Source: Bradyrhizobium sp. AS23.2 (lineage in GTDB: Bacteria > Pseudomonadota > Alphaproteobacteria > Rhizobiales > Xanthobacteraceae). Taken from it: a stretch of 64,000 nt of DNA. A program made the translations under genes and the position numbers. The notes below the pieces were generated by a model that saw only the letters and a list, made by a program, of their open reading frames with translations, was not told where the DNA came from and made no database searches. The stretch spans positions 1 through 64,000 of the forward strand of contig NZ_LGHM01000150.1 in the NCBI RefSeq assembly GCF_001908185.1, read 5' to 3'. Each line of letters starts with the position of its first letter. The stretch's first letter is position 1. Positions 1 through 9,700 of the stretch are shown here, piece by piece.

Positions 1-1
1 G

Positions 2-787
2 CAGCAGGTATCCATTGAGCTTGATGATGCGCATGAGGCAGCATTCACCGCGCATGGTCATAGGCCTGCCGCGCTGATCCCTTGGCGGAACTACTCAGCA
101 ATAGGCGGCAGTGAAATTGAGGCAATGCGCGAGCGGCTTCTGACGGCAGGCGATGATACCCAGGTCGTTGAGAAGGAATACAAGTCGGCGCGAAAGCGAT
201 ATCGCGCTGCCGTTCAGGCAGGCAGGGAATGGGATAAGCGCGCCGGCCTAGAGGCGCCTGCTCAGCGAGCAGACGATGCTCGTAATGAGTTTGCCACGTC
301 CCAGAAAGCGCTCAAGGCGTCGTCACCAGCAACACTAGAAGAGGCATTGTCCTTGCTGGACGTAATACGAGAAGAGGTCGAGGAGTCCGGAAACATCGAA
401 GCTTGGGGAGTTTCCGCACTGGCGAAAGCCAATGGCTTTCTACAAGCTGAACTTACGGCAGGCCTTAACCCGCCGAACTCCTACGAGCACAGTCAAATCC
501 AATGCCAGCAAACACATGAACGAGAAGGATTTGCGCGAGCGTTCTGCAGCCTCGAATCGGACGTCTGCGACCTCACCCGGATGGCCAGGCTCGCCCAGCT
601 GCAGGTGCATGAAGCAATTGGCGAGCTGAAATATGAAGACGGGACGTGTGTCGAAGCTCCGGACACAGAGAGCACGGAGCTTGCCACATTCGCGGTCGCC
701 CTATTGACCGAAAAAGTGCGGGAGCTTGAACGAGAGTGGTACCGGCTTTTCAACGGAGCCGTGGCGGAGGGACGGAACACCAACTGA
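2..787 (+). CDS. Hypothetical protein, 5' end off the window
   Basis: The reading frame is open from the left edge to a TGA at 785-787, so the start lies outside the window; the first in-frame ATG here (125) is probably internal because the upstream codons read as ordinary protein (IELDDAHEAAFTAHG...). The visible part is about 261 residues, hydrophilic and rich in Glu, Ala and Arg. It has long helical stretches (about residues 45-105 and 195-255) that may be coiled coil, no membrane segment and no motif I recognise. It lies in the accessory segment and is followed by a convergent gene after 87 bases. Function unknown. Confidence 0.6.
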   Translation, partial: QQVSIELDDAHEAAFTAHGHRPAALIPWRNYSAIGGSEIEAMRERLLTAGDDTQVVEKEYKSARKRYRAAVQAGREWDKRAGLEAPAQRADDARNEFATSQKALKASSPATLEEALSLLDVIREEVEESGNIEAWGVSALAKANGFLQAELTAGLNPPNSYEHSQIQCQQTHEREGFARAFCSLESDVCDLTRMARLAQLQVHEAIGELKYEDGTCVEAPDTESTELATFAVALLTEKVRELEREWYRLFNGAVAEGRNTN

Positions 788-874
788 TTTAGGTCGGCCC
801 GCCGGTTCACGCTGGCGGGCGCTTGCCTCCGAAGCGACAGTGGCACCGCACCGGCGCCTGATCACAGCACCCGC

Positions 875-1792
875 CTACTCATCATCATCGTCAGAGCCTG
901 CGTCGTACCATTCAAGTTCGCACACCACGCGCGCCTCTACCGATGTCTCCGCGCTGAAGTATTTTGCGTTCTCGACCAAGAGACGGCGCGCCGCCTCCTC
1001 CGCCAGCTTCTTTGAATTGCACCTCTCATGCACGAAGCTTTCGGTCTCCCCTGAACGCTTGGACCTATCCCAACGAATGACATCAATAGACGCATACCAA
1101 ACGCCTGACCCGGTCCGGTGGCGTGTCAGAATTTCTCGGCGCCGGTCTGCTGCGCCCGCGATACCCAGCCAAATCGCATCGTTGAAATCTTTCGAGGCCC
1201 GTGACCGTGCTTCGAATGCCAACGCCTTTAAAGCCGCTTCGCCTAGATGGTCTAGCTTTCCATGAACACCAAAAATATGAGTTTCAATTTCGCGAACCGC
1301 ATTACGCGCTTCAGAAGTCAAAGGTGGAGCATTGGGCTTGATCCCCCTAGCTTGAACCACCTTTGCGACCTCGGCTCTCTTCATTTTCCATAGATCAGCG
1401 GAAATCGCGTCGAGCTCATTTTTTGATAGCTCCCACCTGTGCTCTCGTTCCCATTTTTCACGTTTCAATCTTGGAGAGAGATCGACCACCGTCGACTTGA
1501 TCCGCTTCGACCGCTCTAAGGCATCGAACGTTTCCATTGCCTCGAAGCCGCTGTTGACGAGAGACTCGTGAACTTTGCCGGCTGCATCAAAGTGCAGGTA
1601 GCTGCCATCCACTCTCGTAATTCGAGCCGGTTTGCCTTCCTCCAGCTCTACAATCACGTTTGCAATCTTCTGCCTGGTTCCAGCAAATTGCGGCATCGCA
1701 TCGTATCCATGAACCAAACCGTCCATCACCCGGTGCGAGATACGTTGAAGGCCATCTTCGGCGAAGATGTAGAAGCGCATTGATGCTGTCAT
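875..1792 (-). CDS. Hypothetical protein, about 305 residues
   Basis: I do not recognise the family. The N-terminus (FYIFAEDGLQRISHRVMDGLVHG) looks like a small beta-rich domain, the middle (about 100-200) is highly charged and helical, and the C-terminus ends in an acidic run (GSDDDDE). A second ATG at 1780 (MRFYIFAED) is an equally plausible start, 4 residues downstream. It is the last of three minus-strand genes (2888 to 875); only 20 bases separate it from the gene upstream, so the two are probably co-transcribed. Base composition is visibly less GC-rich than the core genes after 5700. Confidence 0.6.
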   Translation of the reverse strand: MTASMRFYIFAEDGLQRISHRVMDGLVHGYDAMPQFAGTRQKIANVIVELEEGKPARITRVDGSYLHFDAAGKVHESLVNSGFEAMETFDALERSKRIKSTVVDLSPRLKREKWEREHRWELSKNELDAISADLWKMKRAEVAKVVQARGIKPNAPPLTSEARNAVREIETHIFGVHGKLDHLGEAALKALAFEARSRASKDFNDAIWLGIAGAADRRREILTRHRTGSGVWYASIDVIRWDRSKRSGETESFVHERCNSKKLAEEAARRLLVENAKYFSAETSVEARVVCELEWYDAGSDDDDE

Positions 1793-1812
1793 TGGGCCTC
1801 ATGCAGGGGACG

Positions 1813-2313
1813 CTACTTCTTGGGATTGTTCTGGCGCCTACTCTTCTCTCTGACATCCTCTAGGCGCCGAATTTGCTCATAAAATAGATCTTCAGCTGCG
1901 CTATGCTGAGTTAATTGATCGACAAGTTCGGAGGCGACCATCCTTAGCCCGGCCTTGATGATTCCGGCGACGGCATCGTTCCTGGCATAGGTGCCGTCCG
2001 CCTCCCAGCGGCGCCTTGATGCCTCGTCAACGTCCTTAATCCACGGCCGATACTCGATTAGCGCCGCTCGACTGTCGAGGATCTGGTGAACGGTTTTCTG
2101 AGACGGGAGAGCGCCGTCGTAAGCATCGGCATAGGCTTTGATGGATGCAGACAACTTTTCAAGTTGCGGTAAAAGCTCCAGTGCCTTGCCTGAGCCGCTG
2201 GTCAATCGAAGGAAGTTCGCGGCAAATCTGCGAAGGTCACGGCTTAACTGGTCATGAGCCCGTTGCTTCTTGATATCCGCTTCGGACTGCTCGCTTACGA
2301 CACGCAACACCAT
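1813..2313 (-). CDS. Hypothetical helical protein, 166 residues
   Basis: I chose the ATG at 2313 (MVLRVVSEQSEADIKK) over the upstream ATG at 2415, because the extra 34 residues are Pro/Ala/Gly-rich and overlap the stop of the next gene. The protein is almost entirely predicted helix, charged and soluble, with Leu-rich heptads around residues 20-70 and a basic C-terminus (EKSRRQNNPKK). It has no catalytic motif and no signal peptide. It sits 20 bases before the 305-residue gene and 98 bases after the secreted protein gene, in a likely three-gene unit. Function unknown. Confidence 0.55.
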   Translation of the reverse strand: MVLRVVSEQSEADIKKQRAHDQLSRDLRRFAANFLRLTSGSGKALELLPQLEKLSASIKAYADAYDGALPSQKTVHQILDSRAALIEYRPWIKDVDEASRRRWEADGTYARNDAVAGIIKAGLRMVASELVDQLTQHSAAEDLFYEQIRRLEDVREKSRRQNNPKK

Positions 2314-2411
2314 TGCCCGGCCCCCACAGGCCGCATGATTCCCCATTGCGGGCGCCGGAGCAACAGCAATGGGCGGCTCCCTCTGGAGCCGCGAAGGGCC
2401 GGTGGCGCATT

Positions 2412-2888
2412 TCATTTCTTCGACCCGGTCTTAGGAATCTCGATTGTCCGGTATGCCCCCGCCACCCTGGCCGATACGACCAAAGGGTGCTCGCCCCCGG
2501 CTTTCGCGATGGATTGCTGCATCGTAGATGCATCAACCGCTGAAATCGTAAGGGCCTTACGAGCGCTCAGGAGTTCACGATCGGCAAAAGTTACCCTGGC
2601 GAACTTGCCCAGACCCGCATCTCTCATCCTCTTTCCCGCTGAAGCCGTAATCATGGCGAGGGCCAGATTGCGATTATCACCGAGGACATTGAGATCCGAG
2701 AGACAGAGCAGGGAGCATTGATGGCCATCAGCAGTTACCGCGCAGCTCGCCTTTGTAAACCCGACGAGTGTCGCAAAATCGCTAGACACCTGCGATGCCA
2801 CTCGCTTCCCGACGACTTCGTCGCAGTCGCCGAATGCCGGGACTATCGAAAGGATGGTAGCTACCACTGCAACGCCGGTTCGCTTCAT
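2412..2888 (-). CDS. Small secreted hypothetical protein
   Basis: The start is set at the ATG at 2888, preceded by an AGGA ribosome site and followed by a classical signal peptide (Met-Lys-Arg, hydrophobic core, then PAFG-D cleavage region near residue 20). The mature part is about 138 residues and contains four cysteines (near residues 22, 49, 57 and 61), suggesting disulfides in the periplasm. The C-terminal half resembles no family I can name. It is first in the minus-strand group ending at 875 and is divergent from the TIGR02391 gene at 3171, with about 280 bases between them for two promoters. Confidence 0.55.
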   Translation of the reverse strand: MKRTGVAVVATILSIVPAFGDCDEVVGKRVASQVSSDFATLVGFTKASCAVTADGHQCSLLCLSDLNVLGDNRNLALAMITASAGKRMRDAGLGKFARVTFADRELLSARKALTISAVDASTMQQSIAKAGGEHPLVVSARVAGAYRTIEIPKTGSKK

Positions 2889-3170
2889 CTGTCCTGTTTC
2901 CCCTTTGAGGCTGATGGTCTTCTCGGTGGTTTCGCCGTCCCGCCGGGCGAAAGTCGGTTGAAGAATGCGGGCGCGCTGCCGACCCCTTGTATGTCCTGCA
3001 CGGCGCACAGCGGTTGGGACGAAAATGCCAGCGTCACTTCTTGCAATCTGTGATAGAGTTAGAGCCCATATTTAAGAGCAAGTCAAAGGAGGGGCTAGAC
3101 GTGATGCTCCCCTGAAGATCGATTGGGGTTTGGATTCGGAATCGATCTTACTAGCAGATGAGGTTTTGTA

Positions 3171-3896
3171 GTGCCGAAGCTCTTTAATCATTCGTTCAAG
3201 TCAACTGAGCAATTGAACCGCGCCTCGCCCGAGCAAGTTGGCGTCGCAATCGTGCTTCACATGCAGGTCCAGCACGGGCGCTTCTCGCCGCACAACTTTC
3301 AAACTGAGATCAACCATTGGTTCGCCAATCAAGGTTCTCCGCCCTGGCTCATGCAGCGGATTTCGGAAGGCATGATGTGGGCGCAGCAGATGCTGCTCGC
3401 GGTGCCGGATTTAAGCCAGCCGTCGGCTGCACGGTATGTCCTCAGCAGGGCGGGGGCCGAATTTGAACCAGAGGCCGATCTTGAGAGACTTCAAATCGAA
3501 CGGCTTCTTCCTGAGTTTCTATTGCATCCGGACGTGAGAGACGCTTCAGCGGAGATATTCAAGATCGGCCGCTACGATGCCGCGGTGTTCGAGGCGTTCA
3601 AACTAGTCGAGACCGAAATACGCGAAGCCGCAGGCTTGCCTGCAGAGGCGCATGGCATGCCGATGGTGGCCAAGGCGTTCAATGCAGAGAACGGACCGCT
3701 GATGCTCTCTTCCGACCCGGGTGGCGAACGTCAGGGTATGCAGCAGTTCATGGCCGGCGCCGTCAGCGTCTTCAAGAACCCGAGGAGCCACCGGAATGTT
3801 GATCTATCGGATCCGAAAGAGGCGGCAGAGATGTTGATAATCGCGAGTCACCTTTTGCGCATCGTCGGCAGCCGGCGGGCTCGCTCTGGCGCCTAG
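3171..3896 (+). CDS. TIGR02391 (Ymh-like) family protein
   Basis: The 241-residue protein starts at GTG 3171. The C-terminal half (about 125-235) matches the pattern of the TIGR02391/Ymh family: a helix beginning FEAFKLVETEIREAAGL (140-156), a G-x-P-M region, then a Gly-Ala segment ending in FKNPRSHR (201-208). Family members are related to HEPN-type proteins, in which a basic residue followed a few positions later by His is the RNase signature; K202...H207 occupies that place here. Proteins of this family often lie beside restriction or phage-defence genes. The N-terminal 100 residues are not recognised. It sits in the accessory segment just before an SDH_sah protease on the same strand. Family call is from motif recognition; the role is inferred. 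Confidence 0.6.
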   Translation: MPKLFNHSFKSTEQLNRASPEQVGVAIVLHMQVQHGRFSPHNFQTEINHWFANQGSPPWLMQRISEGMMWAQQMLLAVPDLSQPSAARYVLSRAGAEFEPEADLERLQIERLLPEFLLHPDVRDASAEIFKIGRYDAAVFEAFKLVETEIREAAGLPAEAHGMPMVAKAFNAENGPLMLSSDPGGERQGMQQFMAGAVSVFKNPRSHRNVDLSDPKEAAEMLIIASHLLRIVGSRRARSGA

Positions 3897-4391
3897 TTCC
3901 TTTGGCGGCAGCGAAGCGACCCTCTGAATGCCATGCGTCATAACGCCCCCCCCGAAAACGGTGGCACGCGCCAGGAGCGGTGGGCCACGGGCCTGCTCGC
4001 AAATTTATTTTTGGCGTCTTGGAGGGGCTGGGAAGACTCTGGAGAGGTTTCCTCCGATCGGCCTACCCATCGGTCCAGGGCCTGGCAAACGAATCCTGCC
4101 GTTCCTGAAGGCCAGCAAATAGCCACTTAATCCTTCACCATCGGACAGGAGACTCAGCCAAATTCCTAATGATCGGTTAATTTGACAACCTGCGGGAAGC
4201 TCTCCATTTTCCTGAGTCAGGGCCTGTCAAGGCCCATTTGGCCGGTTTGCGAGGTTTCTCAATGGCACAATATGACAGCCAGAATGAGCGGTTGGTGCGA
4301 CTGGACAACCCGCTTGGACTCACTTTTGATACGCCCAAGTCGGAGCGTAATTTGCGCGGCTCGACGGTGTTCAGGGAGCCCGGTGCACACA
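3897..4391. other. 495-base gap with no convincing gene
   Basis: The stretch between the TIGR02391 gene and the protease gene has several short overlapping ORFs on both strands (62-65 codons around 3930-4130), none with a good ribosome site or recognisable protein. One ORF beginning at ATG 4262 (MAQYDSQNERLVRLDN...) runs to 4474 and overlaps the protease start in another frame; its first 40 residues look protein-like, but there is no further support. A G/C run sits near 3947-3953. No hairpin long enough to call was seen. Confidence 0.3.
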
Positions 4392-5222
4392 ATGACCAAC
4401 GAAGCGACGACCGCGAAGGATCGGTTCCCACGCAGTCAGCTCATTCCTTCTCAATCTCCCAAGTTCTGGGTTAAGGAAAAGGACCGCTACCTTCGCCAGC
4501 TACTGATAGGCGATATACAGGGCGCTACCAAGCGCCCTATTTTTGTGTACTTCGCACAGCTCGACCAAATCATAAATCACACTGATCCTGATGATCTTGC
4601 TGAAATTCTTTCGGGGGTCGATGGTGATGAAGCAGATTTTTTCATTCAAACGCCCGGTGGCAATGTCGATGCCACTGAGAAGCTCATCGGCATACTCCGG
4701 CAGCGCTTGAAGTCCTGGCGAGTGATTGTGCCCAGCTGGGCCAAATCAGCAGGCACTGTGATCGCTCTTTCGTCCAACGAGATTATGCTCGGAATCAATT
4801 CCGAACTGGGGCCAATCGATCCGCAGTGGACCGCGAACGGGCTTAACATACCTTGCGAAATATTAGGCAAGGATCCTAGTCAGCCATTCCATATTCAACA
4901 GCTTGCGCAACTCGCAGTGAAACGGATGCGACAGCTCGCGACGACTTTGCTCGAGAAAGGAATGATGAAGGGTAAGACCGCGCAAGAAATCGAGGACGTC
5001 CTGAAGAAAATATCCACCGCGGACGGTTACATGTCCCATGGTGCGGTGATCGACTATGACGAAGCGCGGAGCCTGGGACTGTCTGTCAGCTTCCTTAAGC
5101 CGGATGACGAGCTGTGGAAGCAGCTTTGGCTGCTCTATTGTATGTATGACTATGATACCAAAGCAAACGGGATCGGTCGGATCATCGAAGGCACTAAATT
5201 TTCAATCTCTCGGCCAAAGTGA
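4392..5222 (+). CDS. SDH_sah-type serine protease, ClpP/SppA fold
   Basis: The product is 276 residues from the ATG at 4392 (MTNEATTAKD); the frame is open further upstream, but those residues are not protein-like and lack the family pattern. Residues 35-145 carry the SDH_sah/ClpP-type core: RPIFVYFAQLD, the oxyanion-type FIQTPGGNVDATEKL (84-98) and PSWAKSAGTVIALSSNEI (114-131), where Ser119 of K-S-A-G-T is the likely nucleophile, followed by GPIDPQ. Family members are cytoplasmic serine peptidases of the crotonase-like fold, often called serine dehydrogenase proteinase, with poorly known substrates. No signal peptide or transmembrane segment is seen. It follows the TIGR02391 gene after about 500 bases. 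The protease family is fairly certain; the biological role is not. Confidence 0.75.
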   Translation: MTNEATTAKDRFPRSQLIPSQSPKFWVKEKDRYLRQLLIGDIQGATKRPIFVYFAQLDQIINHTDPDDLAEILSGVDGDEADFFIQTPGGNVDATEKLIGILRQRLKSWRVIVPSWAKSAGTVIALSSNEIMLGINSELGPIDPQWTANGLNIPCEILGKDPSQPFHIQQLAQLAVKRMRQLATTLLEKGMMKGKTAQEIEDVLKKISTADGYMSHGAVIDYDEARSLGLSVSFLKPDDELWKQLWLLYCMYDYDTKANGIGRIIEGTKFSISRPK

Positions 5223-5243
5223 AAGAAATCTAGTGAGTTCAAC

Positions 5244-5522
5244 TCAGTCGTCATCCATCTCTAGCGTGGTGCTTTCTCCGGTCTCGGTATCCGTAGCCTC
5301 GATCTCGACAGATCGGCCGTACCGTCGAATGCTGTCCACATCGTATTCCTTATAGCCGCGCTCGCTGTCGTACACCTCTATCGTCCGACCGGACCGAACA
5401 AGCTGGCCTCGCTCGATCTCGACACTGGTGCCGGTTGTCGTATTGGTCCCGTCCCATGCGAAAGCTTGCGTGCTTGCGATGGATACGGTCAGGTGTGCGA
5501 GCAATAGGGTTCGACGTACCAC
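5244..5522 (-). CDS. Small secreted DUF5334-like protein
   Basis: I chose GTG 5522, which follows an AGGAG-type site (GCAGGAGAATT) at 8 bases and begins a signal peptide (VVRRTLLLAHLTVSIASTQAFA). The mature protein is about 70 residues, acidic and beta-rich, with the pattern WDG...GTSVEIERGQLVRSGRTIEVYD...YDVDSIRRYG and the tail TLEMDDD, which I recognise as DUF5334-like (periplasmic, unknown function). It is convergent with the protease gene (21 bases between stops) and lies between it and the tRNA-Arg gene, so it is the last accessory gene before the tRNA. Confidence 0.6.
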   Translation of the reverse strand: MVRRTLLLAHLTVSIASTQAFAWDGTNTTTGTSVEIERGQLVRSGRTIEVYDSERGYKEYDVDSIRRYGRSVEIEATDTETGESTTLEMDDD

Positions 5523-5603
5523 GAGTGCAATTCTCCTGCTTACCCGGTGCTTACCCGAAGGGTCGAGCCGGAAGCCAAAAGTCTCATAAATACTTGATTT
5601 TAA

Positions 5604-5680
5604 TGGCGCACCCGACACGATTCGAACGTGTGACCTTTGCCTTCGGAGGGCAACGCTCTATCCAGCTGAGCTACGGGTGC
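5604..5680 (-). tRNA. tRNA-Arg (anticodon CCG)
   Basis: Read on the minus strand, the 77 bases begin GCACCCG and end CGGGTGC-G-CCA, a perfect 7-bp acceptor stem with an encoded CCA end. The D-arm (AGCTCAGCTGGATAGAGC) and T-arm (TTCGAATC) are canonical. The anticodon stem TTGCC/GGCAA encloses CTCCGAA, giving anticodon CCG, which reads the Arg codon CGG. The 3' end points toward the accessory segment at 1-5600, the usual arrangement for tRNA-targeted integration. Confidence 0.96.
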
Positions 5681-5738
5681 AGCGAGGCTTCATTTAGCCG
5701 ATTGGCGAGGGGCGGGCAACCGCTTCTCGCCGCGTCGA

Positions 5739-6797
5739 TTAGGCCGATTTGCGGGCGGTGGGGCCGCCAGGACCTGGAACGCTCCCCTGTACGCCGTCCT
5801 GGGCGAGGCCGGCGAACTCGGCAAGCACCCGTTCGGCGCAGATGACGCGGTTGCGGCCGAGTCGTTTGGCCGCATAGAGCGCCTGGTCGGCCGATCCAAG
5901 CAGCCGGTCGGGGCCGCCGTCGGCATCGCCGGGGACCCGGCTGGCGACGCCGACGCTGAGGGTGACGTGGTCGCTGGCACCGTCCGCGCCATGAGCGATC
6001 CGCAAGGCCATGACGGCACAACGGATTTCCTCGGCGACGGCGCAGGCGGCATCGCAATCCATGTCCGGCAGGATTAGCGCGAATTCTTCTCCCCCATACC
6101 GGCTGGCGAGATCGAGCGGTCGCATGGCATGCCGGCTGACGACGGCGGCGAGCGCGCGCAGGCATTCGTCGCCGCTCTGGTGGCCGTGCCGGTCGTTGAA
6201 CAGCTTGAAATGATCGACATCGACGAACAGCAGCGCCATCGGCTTTTGCGTCCGCTGGGCGCGGGCCCATTCCGTCATCAGCATCTGGTCGAAGGAGCGG
6301 CGGTTCGACAGGCCGGTCAACCCGTCCTTGGTGGCAAGCTCCTTCAGCGCCGTCTCGACACGCTTCTGGTCGGTGAGGTCGCGCAGCGTCTCCACCACGG
6401 CGATCAAATTGCCGGCCTCGTCGTGGATCGGGCCGGCGTCGATGGCGAGATAGAGCTGGCTGCCGAGCTTCGGCATCACGCACCAGTTCTCCGCGCTGAA
6501 GCCGAGCCCGTTATGACCGCGCGCCGCATATTCCGAATAGAATTCCGGAAGCTGCCCCGGCCGGTCGAGCGCGACGAGATCGGCGAGGCAAGGGCGCTTC
6601 GTCTCGTAGAAGGCCTGCCAGTGTTTCGTGGTGCCGATCACCTCCGAGGCGGCGACGCCGGTCAGCCGCTCGCAGGCTCTGTTCCAGATCACGACGCGGC
6701 GCCTGGGGTCGATCACGAAGGTCGGGACCACCAGATGCTGCATCAGCCGCACCGCATAGGAGTCCGCAACGTCGACGGCTTTGGCTGGCTTCGCCAT
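5739..6797 (-). CDS. PAS-GGDEF diguanylate cyclase
   Basis: The 352-residue cytosolic protein has a PAS domain (about 15-145; VIDPRRRVVIWNRACERLTG) and a GGDEF domain (about 160-315). The active-site loop is an intact GGEEF (SRYGGEEFALILP), and an RxxD product-inhibition site (RPLD) lies five residues before it, so it should make cyclic di-GMP from two GTP and be feedback-inhibited. The ATG is one base after the stop of the upstream GGDEF-EAL gene, so the two are translationally close and form an operon. The C-terminal 40 residues are Gly/Pro-rich and probably disordered. The PAS ligand is unknown. Confidence 0.88.
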   Translation of the reverse strand: MAKPAKAVDVADSYAVRLMQHLVVPTFVIDPRRRVVIWNRACERLTGVAASEVIGTTKHWQAFYETKRPCLADLVALDRPGQLPEFYSEYAARGHNGLGFSAENWCVMPKLGSQLYLAIDAGPIHDEAGNLIAVVETLRDLTDQKRVETALKELATKDGLTGLSNRRSFDQMLMTEWARAQRTQKPMALLFVDVDHFKLFNDRHGHQSGDECLRALAAVVSRHAMRPLDLASRYGGEEFALILPDMDCDAACAVAEEIRCAVMALRIAHGADGASDHVTLSVGVASRVPGDADGGPDRLLGSADQALYAAKRLGRNRVICAERVLAEFAGLAQDGVQGSVPGPGGPTARKSA

Positions 6798-6798
6798 C

Positions 6799-9700
6799 TC
6801 AGGCCACCGCTGCCACCGGCACGGCGTCGGCCGGGCCGAACAGTTTTCTCACCTCAGCGGCCGGCTTCGGCGCGCTGAACAGATAGCCCTGCATCTCCGT
6901 GCAGCCGAGCGTACGAAGCATCTCGCGCTGGGCCGCGGTCTCGACGCCCTCGGCGACGGTGGTCATGTTGCTGGCGGCCGCGATATTCACCACCGCCTGA
7001 ACGATGACGGGCGCCCCGCTCGTCTCCGCGATGTCGGCAACGAAGCAGCGGTCGATCTTGATCTTGTCGAATGGGAAGCGCTTCAGATAGCTGAGCGAGG
7101 AGTAGCCGGTGCCGAAATCGTCGAGCGCGATGCGCACGCCGATCGCGCGGAGCTGGTGCAGGATCGAGAGCGCGGCCTCGTCGTCGCGGATCAGCACGGC
7201 CTCGGTGATCTCGATCTCGAGCCGGCGCGGATCGAGCCCGGAGGCGGCGAGCGCGCTGGCGATCCTGAGCGCGAGCGTGTCGCATTTGAGCTGCACCGGC
7301 GAGACGTTGACGGCAACCCGTACGTGAGCCGGCCAGGTCGCGGCCTCGTTGCAGGCCGTGCGCAGCACCCAGTCGCCGAGCTCGTTGATCAGGCCGGTAT
7401 CCTCGGCAACCGGAATGAACTCCGCCGGCGACACCATGCCGCGCTCGGGATGGCGCCAGCGCAGCAGCGCTTCGCAGCCGGAGACCTCGTTGGTGCGCAG
7501 ATCGACCAGCGGCTGGTAGTGAATCTCGAAGTCGCCATACGCCAGGGCCTGACGCAGGTCCTGCTCCATGGTCAGGCGCGCCCTGGCGCTCGCATCCATG
7601 GCCGGTTCGAAGAAGCGGTGGGTGCGGCGACCTTCCGCCTTGGCGCCGTACATCGCGAGGTCGGCGTTCTTGATGAGCTGGTCGAGATCGGTGCCGTCCT
7701 GCGGCGCCAGCGCGATCCCGATGCTCGCGTCGGTGGAGAGCTGATGGCCGAGGCAGCGATAGGGCCGGCGGATCGCCTCATAGATGCGCGTCACGAATGA
7801 CAGCACGTCGGAGGCGGAGTCGATCCCGGTCTGGATCACCGCGAATTCGTCGGCGCCGAGCCGCGCGATCAGATCGCCCCGCTTGAGGCAGCTGCGGAGG
7901 CGCCCGGCGATCGCCTTCAAGAGTTCGTCGCCGACGTGATGGCCGAGTGAATCGTTGATGCCCTTGAACTCGTCGACGTCGATATAGAGCAGCGCGAACT
8001 GTCCGCCGCCGGCGACCTTGGCCAGCTCGCGTTCGATCTGTTCACGGAACAGCGTGCGGTTCGGCAGGTCGGTCAGCGCGTCGTAATGCGCCATGTGTTC
8101 GATCTTTTCGTCGGTCTTTCTCTGTTCTGTGACGTCCTCGATCACGTTAATGATGTAGCGCGGCTCGCCGGCCCTGTCGCGGATGCCGATGCGCTTCGAT
8201 ATAGTATGCCGCTGGCCATCGCTCCGCGTCTTCCAGGACTGTTCGTTCAGCCACAGCCGATCGGGCGACTGCAGCAGGGCGTCATCATCGCGCGTGACGA
8301 TGTCGGCGTCCGATTCCGGCAGAATATCGGCCGCGGTCTTGCCGACGATCGTGTCACCCGATTTCTCGAACGTCTCCTCGGCAATCCGGTTGACCAGCAG
8401 ATATCGCCGCGTCTGGGCGTCCTTCACGGTGATCTGGGAGGGGATGTGATCGATGATCTCGCGGAGGAACGTGTAGTTGCGATCGCGCTCCTGCTCCAGA
8501 TTGCGCCGCTCAGTGATTTCCTCGATCGTGGCGACCCAGCCTCCCTGCGGGAGCGGGGTGTTTATGACCTGGAAGGCACGCCCGTTGGGCAGTTCATGGA
8601 TCCTGGTGGAGACCTTGCCCTCGCCGACGATTCGCATGACTTTGGCGCAAAGCACCTCGACGTCGCCATTGAATACTCCGCGTTCCTTGCGGTGGTGCAT
8701 GGCGTCTCGGATGTGGCAGCCGGGCTTGATGACGTCCGTGGACAGGCCGAACATGTCGACATAGCGGCGGTTACACGTGACGATGTATCCAGCGGAGTCG
8801 TACAGGATCAATCCCTGCGACATGTTGTTCAGGGCGGTGTCGAGCCGCAGCCTCTCCGCTTCCAGCCGCTCCTGGGCGTCGCGGTTTTGCCGGCTGATCT
8901 GGCGAATGATGAGAAACAGAGTGAGCGCGATGACCGCGGCCGAGAGCGCTGCCGTGGTCACCATGAAGCCGGTCTGCTGCCGCCAGTCCGCGAGCGCGGC
9001 CGACATGGTGTTGGTCGCGACGATGACCAGCGGGAAATGCGTCAGCGACGCAGCCGAGCCCAGCCGCTCTTCGCCGTCCACGGGGCTCTTGACGCGAAGC
9101 GTGTGCTGGCCGCCGCGGCTCAGCACTTTCCGCATCAAGGGCGCGTTCTTGTAGCTCCTTCCGATCAGGCCTTCGACATGCGGGTAGCGGGCCAGCATCT
9201 TGCCTTCGCGATCGAACAGCGAGATCGCCGCGCCGTCGGCGAGCGCAACGGAAGCGAAATAGCGCTGGTAGCTGTCGGGATCGATGCGCCGGACCATCGC
9301 GCCGACGAAGGTGCCGTCCGGCAGGCTCAGCCGCCGCGCGACGACCGTGGTCCATTTGTCGATCAGGTAGCTGTGCACGGATTCCAGCTGCACCGGCTCC
9401 GACATCGGATTCGATTTGAAGGTCTGGAAATAGGCGCGCGATGAAACGTTGATCTTGGGCAGCGGCTGCGACCGCGACCAGTTGATGAGCTCGCCGTCGG
9501 CATCGTAGATCGCGATGTCACCGAGGTGGGACACGGCGCTGACCTCGCCCCGCAGCATCTCGTTTGCGGCGGACCCCGACATCCGCTCACGGAACATTGC
9601 AGGCGAGGCGATCTCAGGCAGGTTCATCCGCCCGATCAGGTCGGCAGCGTTGACGTCGGAATCCTCGAACTGCTGATCGAAATGCCGCGCGATCAGCTGG

